A stretch of DNA of 64,000 bases from Candidatus Mnemosynella biddleae. GTDB taxonomy: Archaea; Halobacteriota; Archaeoglobi; Mnemosynellales; Mnemosynellaceae. Where the stretch lies: the NCBI GenBank assembly GCA_002011165.2, contig MTMI02000011.1:1-64000 (forward strand), written 5' to 3'. Numbering within the stretch: position 1 is the stretch's first letter; each line of letters starts with the position of its first letter. Made by a program: the position numbers and the translations under genes. Of the stretch, positions 56,279-64,000 are shown piece after piece. The notes beneath the pieces were generated by a model, which worked only from the letters and a program-made list of their open reading frames with translations, had not been told where the DNA came from and made no database searches.

Positions 56279-57244
56279 TCATTTTAAGAAATCTGTCATC
56301 TCCTTCGCATGATATGTTATTATCAGATCAGCTCCAGCTCTTTTTATGGCGGTTAAAATTTCATATGTTATTGCCTTTCCATCAAGCCAGCCCATTTTAT
56401 CAGCTGCTTTCACCATGCTGTACTCTCCACTCACATTATAGGCTGCAACAGGGACATTGAAACTCTCCTTTACTCTTCTGATGACATCTAAGTACGCCAA
56501 AGCCGGTTTAACCATCACAATATCTGCTCCTTCTTTTATGTCCAATTCTATCTCTCTCAGCGCTTCATCGCTGTTGTGAAAGTCCATTTGATATGTCTTT
56601 CTATCTCCAAAAGAAAAACCACTGTCTGCTGCCTCTCTAAATGGAGAATAGAAGTTTGATGCATATTTTGCGGAGTAACTCATTATCGGAACGTCCTCAA
56701 AACCCTCGGAGTCAAGCATTGTCCTTATTGCTTTTACCATACCATCCATCATGCAGGATGGAGCGACAATATCCGCACCGGCCTCCGCATGACTTAGGGC
56801 TACACGCGCTATAATTTCAAGTGTCTTATCATTGAGTATCTTCTCACCTTCAACAACTCCACAGTGACCATGGCTCGTGTACTCGCAGAGACAGACATCT
56901 GTTATTATTATCGCATCTTCATATTCCTTTTTTATTTTTCTAACTGCTTTTTGTATAACTCCATTCTCATCATATGCGGAACTGCCAGTTTCATCTTTGT
57001 AAGATGGAATTCCAAATAAAATAAATGCTCTAAGGCCCATCTCGAGGCACTCACCAATTTCCTGAGTAACCTGTTCAAGAGGAACTCTGAAATATGAGGG
57101 CATTGAGTTGATCTCTACAGGTTTTCGAATATTTTCATCCACAAAAACAGGGACAATTAGGTCTTCCTTGGTAACTTCAACCTCTCTCAAAATCCCTCTC
57201 AGATTGTCTTTCCTCAATCTTCTCATTCTTACTGTTGGAAACAT
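56279..57244 (-). CDS. hemB: Porphobilinogen synthase (5-aminolevulinate dehydratase)
   Basis: 321 residues. The zinc-binding cysteine cluster is DVCLCEYTSHGHCG, and the two active-site lysines are in SYSAKYASNFY and IVMVKPA. Zn-dependent type. GAGGCG precedes the ATG. First gene of hemB-hemL-hemC-cobA/hemD, divergent from the sulfite reductase gene. Confidence 0.96.
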   Translation of the reverse strand: MFPTVRMRRLRKDNLRGILREVEVTKEDLIVPVFVDENIRKPVEINSMPSYFRVPLEQVTQEIGECLEMGLRAFILFGIPSYKDETGSSAYDENGVIQKAVRKIKKEYEDAIIITDVCLCEYTSHGHCGVVEGEKILNDKTLEIIARVALSHAEAGADIVAPSCMMDGMVKAIRTMLDSEGFEDVPIMSYSAKYASNFYSPFREAADSGFSFGDRKTYQMDFHNSDEALREIELDIKEGADIVMVKPALAYLDVIRRVKESFNVPVAAYNVSGEYSMVKAADKMGWLDGKAITYEILTAIKRAGADLIITYHAKEMTDFLK

Positions 57245-57402
57245 AAATTTCGCCTCTTCAAACTTCCTCGCAAGTTAAATTCTCTTTTATTTTCATCTTT
57301 TTCAGAGATCCCAACTTCAATTAGCGAGAGAAATTCTCATCTGAAAAATTGAAAAATGTTACTATCTCTCAACCTTTTCAACTTGCAAAATTATCAGGTG
57401 AA

Positions 57403-57426
57403 TTAACACTCGTTAACTTTTTATTT
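57403..57426. promoter_or_regulatory. Inverted repeat at the sulfate-assimilation promoter
   Basis: TTAAC-ACTC-GTTAA (57403-57416) sits against a TATA-like CTTTTTATTTG (57416-57426) upstream of the sulfite reductase gene. It resembles the copper-cluster repeat but its spacer is one base longer, so it may belong to a different regulator. Confidence 0.45.
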
Positions 57427-57468
57427 GTGAAGTTCAATAGCATCTCACATCATTATAGAAGAAGTTGG

Positions 57469-58908
57469 GTGAGCGAGTTGGAGGAAATAACTCTCAATCT
57501 CGGAGAAATAAGCAAATTTATGTGGAGGTACTCTCTCGGCAGAGATAGCGGTATGGAATCCCTTCATTTCCTCAGAATCAAAATTCCTGCTGGGAGAATA
57601 AAGGTTGAAGAACTATTTGAGATAGCAGAGATATCCAAGGAATATGGGAGAGGATATGCTGAAATTACTGATAGACAAGATATACAGCTTCACTGGATTG
57701 ATAGCAATAGAGCTCTGGAAATATTCGAAAAGCTTTACAGACTTGGATACACAACTGATCTATGTGGTCAGGCATTCAGCAGTGCCTGCCATGGTGATGT
57801 TAGAAATATTGCGGTCTGCCCACTGAGTGGAAAAATAAATGATTTTGATGTAGCTGAGCATGCCATCAAACTGACCGAATTTTTCTCAGGAAATCCTGAT
57901 TTCATTGATCTGCCAAAAAAGTTCAAAATTGCGTTTACAGCATGTGGAACTGACTGTGTGAGAGCTGGAATAAACGATCTGGGGATGATAGGGGTAGAAA
58001 GAGATGGCGAGAGAGGATTCACACCTCTTATAGGCGGTGGTATTGGAGCAACCTACCCTGGACCATCACTCGGAAAGCACATGCCAGTTTTTGTTCCCGA
58101 AGAAAGAGTATTTGAGTTCGTGAAAGCTGTTGTCGAGATTCATCGAGATTATTCCAGCAGAGAGAGCAAAGCTAAGGCGAGATTTAAGCATCTTGTGGCT
58201 AGTTGGGGAGTTGAGAAGATAAGAGAGACAGTTGAAGACAAAATTGGAGAGCTCGAAGATTTTGAGGGATTACCACCGTTAAAATTTTCGGCACATAAAA
58301 GCTCTGGAAAACAAATTAATGGACTCCACTATCTCACACTCCCTCTTATTGGTGGCATTCTCGATGCAGAGAAGCTTGAGAAAATTGCGGAGCTCTCTGA
58401 AAAGTATGGAAGTGGGGAAATAAGGCTTACAACGACACAGAATGTGATTTTTGTGGATGTTGAGGATCTTAATGCTCTTAAATCTGAGCTTGAAAGGCAC
58501 TTCAAGATCTATGATGGTGATGCCTTCTATAACTCCATAGGATGCGCATCCAACTTTTGCGGGAAGACAAAGGACGTTCATGCCAAGGATATGCTCAGAA
58601 GGCTTCTCGAAGTTGCAGGAGAGCTTGGAGTAGAGAATGAAGTCCTCATTTACGTTTCCGGCTGTCACAATGCATGTGGCTGTCATCATGTTGCACCTTT
58701 TGGTTTAGCTGGAAAGTTGATAAGAAGGGATGGTGAAATTATTCAGGGATATGATTTCTACATTGGAGGAGACATTGCAAAATTAAAGATGGGGAAACTC
58801 TACAGAGAGTCTCTAACATCGGATGAAGTTGTTGAGGTGTTCAGGGAGATCGTCATGAGGTATAAATCCAGCGGAAAATCTCTCAAGGAGTTCTTGGAGG
58901 GATTATGA
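57469..58908 (+). CDS. Siroheme sulfite (or nitrite) reductase-like protein
   Basis: About 480 residues. Two repeated SiR/NiR halves: LRIKIPAGRIKVEELFEIAE with EITDRQDIQLHW, and LTLPLIGGILDAEKLEKIAE with RLTTTQNVIF. The cluster/siroheme cysteines are Cys359 and Cys364 (GCASNFCGKT), then Cys399, Cys403 and Cys405 (SGCHNACGCHH). The first pair is C-X4-C, whereas typical members have C-X5-C. The six-electron reduction of sulfite is inferred from the adjoining apr and sat genes. An open frame runs up to 57349, but that stretch holds the likely promoter and has no homology, so GTG 57469 is proposed. Confidence 0.85.
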   Translation: MSELEEITLNLGEISKFMWRYSLGRDSGMESLHFLRIKIPAGRIKVEELFEIAEISKEYGRGYAEITDRQDIQLHWIDSNRALEIFEKLYRLGYTTDLCGQAFSSACHGDVRNIAVCPLSGKINDFDVAEHAIKLTEFFSGNPDFIDLPKKFKIAFTACGTDCVRAGINDLGMIGVERDGERGFTPLIGGGIGATYPGPSLGKHMPVFVPEERVFEFVKAVVEIHRDYSSRESKAKARFKHLVASWGVEKIRETVEDKIGELEDFEGLPPLKFSAHKSSGKQINGLHYLTLPLIGGILDAEKLEKIAELSEKYGSGEIRLTTTQNVIFVDVEDLNALKSELERHFKIYDGDAFYNSIGCASNFCGKTKDVHAKDMLRRLLEVAGELGVENEVLIYVSGCHNACGCHHVAPFGLAGKLIRRDGEIIQGYDFYIGGDIAKLKMGKLYRESLTSDEVVEVFREIVMRYKSSGKSLKEFLEGL

Positions 58909-59156
58909 TGGAACTCAAGTTGAAAAAACTTGATGATAATAGATATGAGTTGGACGTCCGTGGAAACGTCTGTCCCTTTCCACAGATTTTTACTGAACTT
59001 GCTTTAAAGGAAGTTGGTGACGCTATTCTTGAGGTGATAACAGATAATCCTCCATCCGCTAGAGATATTCCGGTTGTGTTTGAAAAAAAGGGTTACAGAG
59101 TTGAGAAGAAGAAAGAAGAAAATTATTGGAGGTTGATTATAAGTGGAAGTGATTAA
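58905..59156 (+). CDS. tusA: TusA-like sulfur carrier protein 1
   Basis: 83 residues with the TusA/SirA signature: LDVRGNVCPFPQIFT with persulfide cysteine Cys23 (CPxP), then ITDNPPSARDIP. Carries sulfane sulfur between enzymes. Start ATG 58905 overlaps the sulfite reductase stop, with GGAGGG upstream. Its end overlaps aprA by 14 bases, which locks it into the operon. Confidence 0.9.
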   Translation: MMELKLKKLDDNRYELDVRGNVCPFPQIFTELALKEVGDAILEVITDNPPSARDIPVVFEKKGYRVEKKKEENYWRLIISGSD

Positions 59157-60708
59157 CACAGATTTGGTGATTATTGGAGGAGGAACAGCGGGATGTATCG
59201 CTTCTTACGAGGCCAAAAAGCTAGGGTTGGACGTTGTAATACTTGAAAAGGCTGGAGTAAAGAGAAGCGGATGTTTGGCTCCGGGTGTAAATGCCATATA
59301 TTCCTATCTTCACGAAGGCGACTCTCCAGAGGATTACGTTCAGTGGGTGGAATTTCAGGGAATGGGATTGTTGAGAAAAGATTTGGCTCACTCAATGATT
59401 GCTCAGAGCCGATATGCTGTCTCAATACTCGAAGATTATGGTCTCATAGCCGGAGAAGATGGTAAAAAAGAGAGACAGGGAAGATTCGGACTGAGAATAG
59501 TGGGAGAAAGCATAAAACCTATACTTGCAGATATCGCGAAAGATAGTGCAGAGATAATAGAGCATTCCTATGCTCTGAAGCTTGCAGTTGATAATGGGAT
59601 CAGAGGGATTTATGCGTATGATCTGAGAAATCAGGAAGTCTTTTTCGTTAGAGCTAGGGCTACATTAATAGCCACAGGTGGTGCAAGTGGACTCTATAAA
59701 CCTTATACTGTTCCTTGGTATCCTCCCTGCAATGCTGGAAGTGGTTACGCTCTTGCAATTAGGGCAGGTGCGGAGATAACATCTTTTGAAATTCGTTTCA
59801 TTCCCATAAGGATAAAGGACGTGAATAGTCCTATCGGGGTTACCGCCGTGGGATTCAAAGCACCGCTCAAAAACTCGAAAGGTGAAGAGTTCATGAAAAG
59901 CAAATACGCTGAGTTTGGTGGAGAGACCGCTCCAATTGCCATCAGGGCTTATGGACCAATGAAAGAAATTATGGAGGGTAGATTTCCGGTTTACATAGAT
60001 ACGAGGGGATTAACATCAGAGCAGATTGAAAAGCTGATAAAGCTTTATCTGAACGGATGGCCTATATTTCTGCTTTTCTTGAGAGGAAGAGGGATCAATC
60101 CATCAGAAGAGCCTCTGGAAGTGCAGACATGTGAGCCTTATATCACGGGAAGTCATACGATAGCTGGTATATGGGTCGATGAAGAGAGAAAGACAACCAT
60201 TCCATATCTTCTCGCTGCTGGGGACGCTGCTGGAGGAGTACCTCTGAAACATGTTGGTGGCGCTCTGGCAGAGGGAGTTATCGCAGCGAGAACTGCGGCA
60301 AAACTCAAAAACTCGCTGGATTTCAAACCAGATGAGATGGCGATTGGTTTCGAGGGTGATTATGACGCTAAAGATGCTGAAGAGAGGATGAAGTATATTT
60401 TAGACTGTTACGCTGGAGGAATGAGTAGATTTTACTACTACAACGAGGAATCGGTGAAAAAGGCAATAGTGGAAATTGAGAAGTTAAGAGAACTAAATTT
60501 GAGCGGTAAACCTGTGAGGTGTCTTGAAGTTTATGATAAACTAGAAGTGGCAAATGTCATGCTCCATCATATGGTGGAGAGAAGAGAAACGAGAATGCCA
60601 CCCTTCCAGATGAGAAGTGATTATCCTGAGCTGAGCAGCTCGAAATATCTTCTGAATTCTGTAACTGTGGATGGAGCGGTAAAAGTATTCAGGAGAGATT
60701 TGGTATGA
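59143..60708 (+). CDS. aprA: Short AprA-like flavoprotein (APS/PAPS reductase alpha)
   Basis: 521 residues, about 100 shorter than dissimilatory AprA. The FAD Rossmann segment is LVIIGGGTAGCIASYEAKK. Residues matching the APS-binding Arg and His of Archaeoglobus AprA are conserved: Arg223 in FIPIRIKDVNSPIG and His338 in EPYITGSHTIAGIW. Expected to reduce adenylyl sulfate to sulfite plus AMP with electrons from AprB. A PAPS-reducing relative of this type is known from a methanogen, so APS against PAPS is open. GTG start with GGAGGT upstream. It overlaps tusA and aprB. Confidence 0.85.
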   Translation: MEVINTDLVIIGGGTAGCIASYEAKKLGLDVVILEKAGVKRSGCLAPGVNAIYSYLHEGDSPEDYVQWVEFQGMGLLRKDLAHSMIAQSRYAVSILEDYGLIAGEDGKKERQGRFGLRIVGESIKPILADIAKDSAEIIEHSYALKLAVDNGIRGIYAYDLRNQEVFFVRARATLIATGGASGLYKPYTVPWYPPCNAGSGYALAIRAGAEITSFEIRFIPIRIKDVNSPIGVTAVGFKAPLKNSKGEEFMKSKYAEFGGETAPIAIRAYGPMKEIMEGRFPVYIDTRGLTSEQIEKLIKLYLNGWPIFLLFLRGRGINPSEEPLEVQTCEPYITGSHTIAGIWVDEERKTTIPYLLAAGDAAGGVPLKHVGGALAEGVIAARTAAKLKNSLDFKPDEMAIGFEGDYDAKDAEERMKYILDCYAGGMSRFYYYNEESVKKAIVEIEKLRELNLSGKPVRCLEVYDKLEVANVMLHHMVERRETRMPPFQMRSDYPELSSSKYLLNSVTVDGAVKVFRRDLV

Positions 60709-60998
60709 TCCTCATAAATTATGATGTATGCATAAACTGTGGAAAGTGTGAAAAGATCTGTCCGTGCAATGTTATTGGCTTTAAAGAGCGCCCAGTGATT
60801 GAAGACCCGGAAAAATGTTGGCACTGCTTTGCATGTGTTAAAGAATGCCCAGCGAAAGCTATGAAGGTGCGATTACCTCCGCATATAGCAGATCAACGCT
60901 ACGAAATGCTATCATATCATGAAGGTAAGAGGGTTATTTTCCAAGTTTTCAGGGGTAACAGAGTTGACGCTGAATATTCATTTGAGGTGAGAAGATGA
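60705..60998 (+). CDS. aprB: Short AprB-like 2[4Fe-4S] ferredoxin subunit
   Basis: 97 residues. Two cluster motifs are complete: Cys9/12/15/19 and Cys38/41/44/48 (CINCGKCEKIC, CWHCFACVKEC). The C-terminal tail is only about 50 residues, against about 100 in dissimilatory AprB, matching the short AprA partner. ATGA overlap with aprA. Delivers electrons to the flavin of the alpha subunit. Confidence 0.9.
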   Translation: MILINYDVCINCGKCEKICPCNVIGFKERPVIEDPEKCWHCFACVKECPAKAMKVRLPPHIADQRYEMLSYHEGKRVIFQVFRGNRVDAEYSFEVRR

Positions 60999-62152
60999 TA
61001 AAGCCTCATGGAGGAAAACTGGTAAAAAACCTTGCTGATGAGAATCTCAGAGAAGAGGCAAAAGAGCTCCCAAGAGTTGAAATATCGAGAGATGCTGCTT
61101 TAGATTCAGAAAATATCGGATACGGTATTTACAGCCCTCTTGAGGGATTTATGTGTCAAGAGGACTTCGAAAGTGTTCTGTATCATGGTAGAATGGCAAA
61201 TGATTTGGCATGGACAATTCCCATAGTACTGGATGTGGAGGATTCGCTTGAAGAAGGAGAAGAAGTCCTTCTTTGCCACAGAGGTGCAGCTGTTGCTGTG
61301 ATGGAAGTGGAAGAGGTCTACAGCTATGATAAGAAGGAATATGCAGAGCGGGTCTTCGGAACAGATGATTTACAGCATCCGGGAGTTAGAAAGATTTTTA
61401 CGCTCAAAAACAAGCTGGTTGGCGGGAAAGTAAAATTTATCGAGAGTGTAGATCGTAGATTCAAGGAATACGATTTCAAGCCAGAGAAGACCCGGAAAAT
61501 TTTTGAGAAGTGGGATTACATCATTGGTTTTCAGACGAGAAATGCTCCACATATTGGTCACGAATTCGTTCAGAAATCGGCAATACTTGCAGTTGAAGCT
61601 CTAACTGGTGGAAATGTTGGACTCTTCATAAATCCAGTTATTGGAAGGAAGAAGAAGGGAGATTTCAGAGATGAGGTGATACTGGAAGCTTATAAAACGT
61701 TGATAAGAAATTATTACAACCAAGATAAGGTCTTTCTGGGGATATGGAAAACGGAAATGCGATATGCAGGGCCGAAAGAGGCAATTCTCCATGCAATAGT
61801 GAGACAGAATTTTGGATGCACACATTTTATAGTCGGAAGAGATCATGCTGGCGTAGGCAACTATTACAGACCATATGATGCACATGAGATATTCAGAGAA
61901 TACGAGGATCTTGAAATAAAACCGTTGTTCTTCAAAGATTTCCACTGCTGTCAGATTTGTGGAGGGGTGGTAAGCGAATCAATATGCCCCCATGAAGGGA
62001 TTAAATTCAGCGGGACACATGTGAGAAGGTGTATACAAAACAGTGAAAACATCCCGTATGAAATGCTCAGGAAAGAGGTTGTGGAAATCATCTCAAAATT
62101 CGATAATCCTTTTGTGGTGGAAGAGGATGAAGCTCAGTTTACAGGAGATTGA
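60995..62152 (+). CDS. sat: Sulfate adenylyltransferase (ATP sulfurylase)
   Basis: 385 residues of the archaeal/bacterial monofunctional Sat. QTRN (180-183) and HIGH (186-189) motifs are intact, as is GRDHAGVG. A zinc-binding segment CCQICGG...CPH lies near the C-terminus. There is no fused APS kinase and none is in the operon. Activates sulfate to APS. ATGA overlap with aprB; the 3' end overlaps the second tusA by 26 bases. Confidence 0.95.
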   Translation: MIKPHGGKLVKNLADENLREEAKELPRVEISRDAALDSENIGYGIYSPLEGFMCQEDFESVLYHGRMANDLAWTIPIVLDVEDSLEEGEEVLLCHRGAAVAVMEVEEVYSYDKKEYAERVFGTDDLQHPGVRKIFTLKNKLVGGKVKFIESVDRRFKEYDFKPEKTRKIFEKWDYIIGFQTRNAPHIGHEFVQKSAILAVEALTGGNVGLFINPVIGRKKKGDFRDEVILEAYKTLIRNYYNQDKVFLGIWKTEMRYAGPKEAILHAIVRQNFGCTHFIVGRDHAGVGNYYRPYDAHEIFREYEDLEIKPLFFKDFHCCQICGGVVSESICPHEGIKFSGTHVRRCIQNSENIPYEMLRKEVVEIISKFDNPFVVEEDEAQFTGD

Positions 62153-62372
62153 GAAACTTAAGGTGAGCCAGACTCTAGATTTAACTGGAGAGGTTTGTCC
62201 CATCCCAACACTGAAAACTAAAGCTGCACTGAATAAACTCAGGAAAGGTGAGCTGATAAAAGTGATTCTCGCATCAAAAAAGTCCGCTGAGAACATTGGT
62301 GCGGAATTCAGAGACAAAGTTTATGGATATTGCCGGGACGGGGATAGATTCATAATAATCCTGAGGAGGTGA
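62127..62372 (+). CDS. tusA: TusA-like sulfur carrier protein 2
   Basis: 81 residues. The signature is LDLTGEVCPIPTLKTKAAL with Cys24, then ILASKKSAENI. It differs in sequence from the copy after the sulfite reductase, so the two probably serve different partners. The ATG at 62127 has GGTGG six bases upstream and starts inside the end of sat. Confidence 0.9.
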   Translation: MKLSLQEIEKLKVSQTLDLTGEVCPIPTLKTKAALNKLRKGELIKVILASKKSAENIGAEFRDKVYGYCRDGDRFIIILRR

Positions 62373-62376
62373 GAGT

Positions 62377-62757
62377 TTGATAGGAATAATTGTTCATAGT
62401 GGTGAATTTGACAGAATATATCATGCTCTCACTCTCGCCTCGATGTATTCTGCTTTAGAGAAGAAAGTTGCAGTTTTCCTCACTTACTGGTGTTTAGATA
62501 CTCTAGCAAAGAGAAGGAAGGATTGTGGTGACGAAAGGAAAAATGAAATCTTCAGAGAGGGAATGGAAAGTGGAAAAATTAAGGAGCTGGATGAAGTCGT
62601 TGAGCTGGGAAAATCTTTCGGAAATCTGGAAATACTGGCGTGCAGTGGAAGTATGGAAATTTTTGGTTATGAGCTCTCAGAGTTGCCGAAATGGGTCGAT
62701 CGGATTGCAGGACTGGGGGAGTTTTTGATGGGTGTGGAGGGAATAATATTTATCTGA
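62377..62757 (+). CDS. DsrE/DsrF-like sulfur-relay protein
   Basis: 126 residues with a DsrE-like Rossmann fold (IGIIVHSGEFDRIYHALTLA) and a candidate persulfide Cys89 (LEILACSGSMEIFGYE); Cys39 is another. Likely passes sulfur from or to TusA. It begins at a TTG with a very strong GGAGGTGA overlapping the tusA stop. Last gene of the sulfate operon. Confidence 0.8.
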   Translation: MIGIIVHSGEFDRIYHALTLASMYSALEKKVAVFLTYWCLDTLAKRRKDCGDERKNEIFREGMESGKIKELDEVVELGKSFGNLEILACSGSMEIFGYELSELPKWVDRIAGLGEFLMGVEGIIFI

Positions 62758-62833
62758 GACCTCTTTAATTACTTTCAATAATAATTATCTCAAGCGAAAA
62801 TTATTTATGGTTATAGCTAAACAATGTTAATTT

Positions 62834-64000
62834 ATGAGAGTGATTGGACTCAAGTGTAGAGTTTGCGGTAGAGAATTCCCAAATGCACCCCTTTATGCGT
62901 GTGATAACTGTTTTGGACCATTGGAAGTCATCTACAACTGGGAATTTATAGCAGAGAGAACTAGTAAAGAAAAAGTGGAAAAAGGTCCTAAAAGCATCTG
63001 GAGATATGCTGATCTTCTTCCCGTTGACACTCTTAAACCTGTTGATCTTGGAGCAGGATATACAAGGTTTATAAAAGCGGACAATCTGGGAGAGGAGATT
63101 GGATTGAAAAATCTTTATCTTCTGGATGATTCAACCAATCCAACTTACTCTTTTAAAGATAGAGTTGTCAGTGTTGCAGTAACTAAAGCAATCGAATTTG
63201 GTATGAAGGCGGTTGGATGCGCTTCAACGGGCAATCTCGCTGGAAGTTTGGCTGCACATGCTGCAAAGGCGAAACTTCCTTCTTATATCTTCGTTCCGAG
63301 AGGTATAGAGAAAAATAAAATAATTCAAGCGGTTGTGCATGGTGCAAAGATAATAGAAGTTGAGGGAACTTATGACGATGCGAACAGATTGGCAACAGAA
63401 ATTGCGGAAGAAAATCCAGAATGGGGTTTTGTTAACATAAATCTCCGTCCCTATTATGTGGAAGGTAGCAAGACTCTCGCATACGAAACTGTGGAACGAC
63501 TCGGATGGATGACTCCCGATCAGGTTGTTGTACCAATGGGTTCAGGAGCGTTGCTCTGTGCTATTTTCAGAGGGTTTACCGATCTGGAAAGAGTGGGATT
63601 TATCGATGATAATAAAGTAACTCTCAATGGTGCTCAACCACGTGGACTGCCTATAGCAAAAGCAGTTAAGTATGGCGGAAATGTAGAGCCTGTGAAGAAG
63701 CTTGAAACAATTGTTCACAGCCTCGCCATTGGGAATCCCGCAGATGGTATTTTTGCGAAGGAAATTATCAAGAAAACAGGAGGGTCTGCAGAAGATCCCA
63801 GTGATGAGGAAACAGTTGAAGCTGTGAAACTTTTAGCTAAGACTGAAGGTATTTTCACCGAATTGGCTGGTGGCGTTACCATTGCGGCATTGAAAAAATT
63901 GGTGGAAGATGGGAGCATCGATAGCTATGATGTTGTAGTCGCTTATTTAACTGGCAATGGATTGAAAACACCAGAAGTTATATTGAATTATATTCCAGAA
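62834..64000 (+). CDS. thrC: Threonine synthase, 3' end cut by window edge
   Basis: 389 codons with no stop before the edge; the family is about 400-410 residues, so nearly complete. An N-terminal zinc ribbon (Cys8, Cys11, Cys23, Cys26), the PLP lysine Lys108 in TYSFKDRV, and ASTGNLAGSLAAHAAKA and VPMGSGALL loops identify it. Converts O-phosphohomoserine to threonine. A TATA (AATTATTTATGG, near 62798-62809) lies before it, so it is separate from the sulfate operon. Confidence 0.95.
   Translation, partial: MRVIGLKCRVCGREFPNAPLYACDNCFGPLEVIYNWEFIAERTSKEKVEKGPKSIWRYADLLPVDTLKPVDLGAGYTRFIKADNLGEEIGLKNLYLLDDSTNPTYSFKDRVVSVAVTKAIEFGMKAVGCASTGNLAGSLAAHAAKAKLPSYIFVPRGIEKNKIIQAVVHGAKIIEVEGTYDDANRLATEIAEENPEWGFVNINLRPYYVEGSKTLAYETVERLGWMTPDQVVVPMGSGALLCAIFRGFTDLERVGFIDDNKVTLNGAQPRGLPIAKAVKYGGNVEPVKKLETIVHSLAIGNPADGIFAKEIIKKTGGSAEDPSDEETVEAVKLLAKTEGIFTELAGGVTIAALKKLVEDGSIDSYDVVVAYLTGNGLKTPEVILNYIPE

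Noticed and set aside
57349-57468. N-terminal extension of the sulfite reductase frame
   Set aside because: The extra 40 residues resemble no reductase, and the DNA holds an inverted repeat and TATA element; the family N-terminus begins at the GTG 57469.

Overview
The window is a gene-dense, moderately A+T-rich stretch of an archaeal chromosome, almost certainly from a euryarchaeon. Markers are KEOPS Pcc1, archaeal uS15, sn-glycerol-1-phosphate dehydrogenase (ether lipids), F420 biosynthesis genes (cofD, cofC, cofG, cofH), FtsZ, the archaeal mevalonate-branch aconitase-X pair, TATA-box promoters and GGTGA-type ribosome binding sites. Sulfur-assimilation genes, a 14-gene Mbh-type hydrogenase and two amt-glnK pairs point to an anaerobic lineage such as Archaeoglobi or a methanogen/alkanotroph relative. 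The rare (methanogen-type) seryl-tRNA synthetase leans towards the methanogen-related side. The species cannot be fixed from the sequence alone. No CRISPR array, IS element, rRNA or origin was found. After start correction no gene-free gap exceeds 300 bases, and most convergent gene pairs overlap at their 3' ends.

Layout. 1-2.0 kb: P-loop ATPase fragment, Ldh2-type dehydrogenase and HpcH/HpaI aldolase. 2.1-5.7 kb: tRNA-Ile(GAU), then an information-processing operon (uS15, DHH nuclease, pcc1, rare serS). 6-13.5 kb: ftsZ with a long, hairpin-rich leader, a tRNA thiolase, proS, SpoIIM-like and DUF63 membrane proteins, egsA, UPF0179 and FKBP. 13.5-17.9 kb: nitrogen block (nadE, glnK-amt, glnK-amt) in which both amt promoters carry the same 14-bp palindrome. 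18-19.2 kb: CYTH protein and phosphoesterase. 19.3-27.5 kb: complete mbhA-N operon, facing a short operon with two radical-SAM proteins and a hydrogenase maturation protease. 30.5-33.1 kb: M50 protease and aconitase-X (phosphomevalonate dehydratase) pair. 33.4-36.5 kb: probable accessory island with a cupin, two reductive-dehalogenase/QueG-like Fe-S proteins and a PadR regulator. 36.8-40.5 kb: RNA modification, phosphatase, PIN protein and hisS. 40.5-43.9 kb: type IV pilus-type ATPase and two GspF-like proteins. 43.9-47.4 kb: four F420 genes. 47.5-51.3 kb: copper-handling cluster whose three promoters share one inverted repeat. 51.4 kb: thiI. 52.5-62.8 kb: tetrapyrrole operon (hemB, hemL, hemC, cobA-hemD fusion) divergent from a sulfate-assimilation operon (siroheme sulfite reductase-like, tusA, short aprA, short aprB, sat, tusA, dsrE-like). 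The right edge is a nearly complete thrC.

How it fits together. The last 12 kb reads as a self-contained sulfate-to-sulfide module: Sat activates sulfate, a compact AprAB-like flavoprotein/ferredoxin pair reduces APS to sulfite, a NirA/SiR-like siroheme protein reduces sulfite, and the divergent operon makes the siroheme precursor. TusA and DsrE-like proteins may carry persulfide sulfur, and ThiI next door is a sulfur consumer. The nitrogen block shows the same logic: ammonium import, PII control, an ammonia-dependent NAD synthetase and a shared operator. The Mbh complex would couple ferredoxin oxidation and H2 formation (or the reverse) to Na+/H+ movement.
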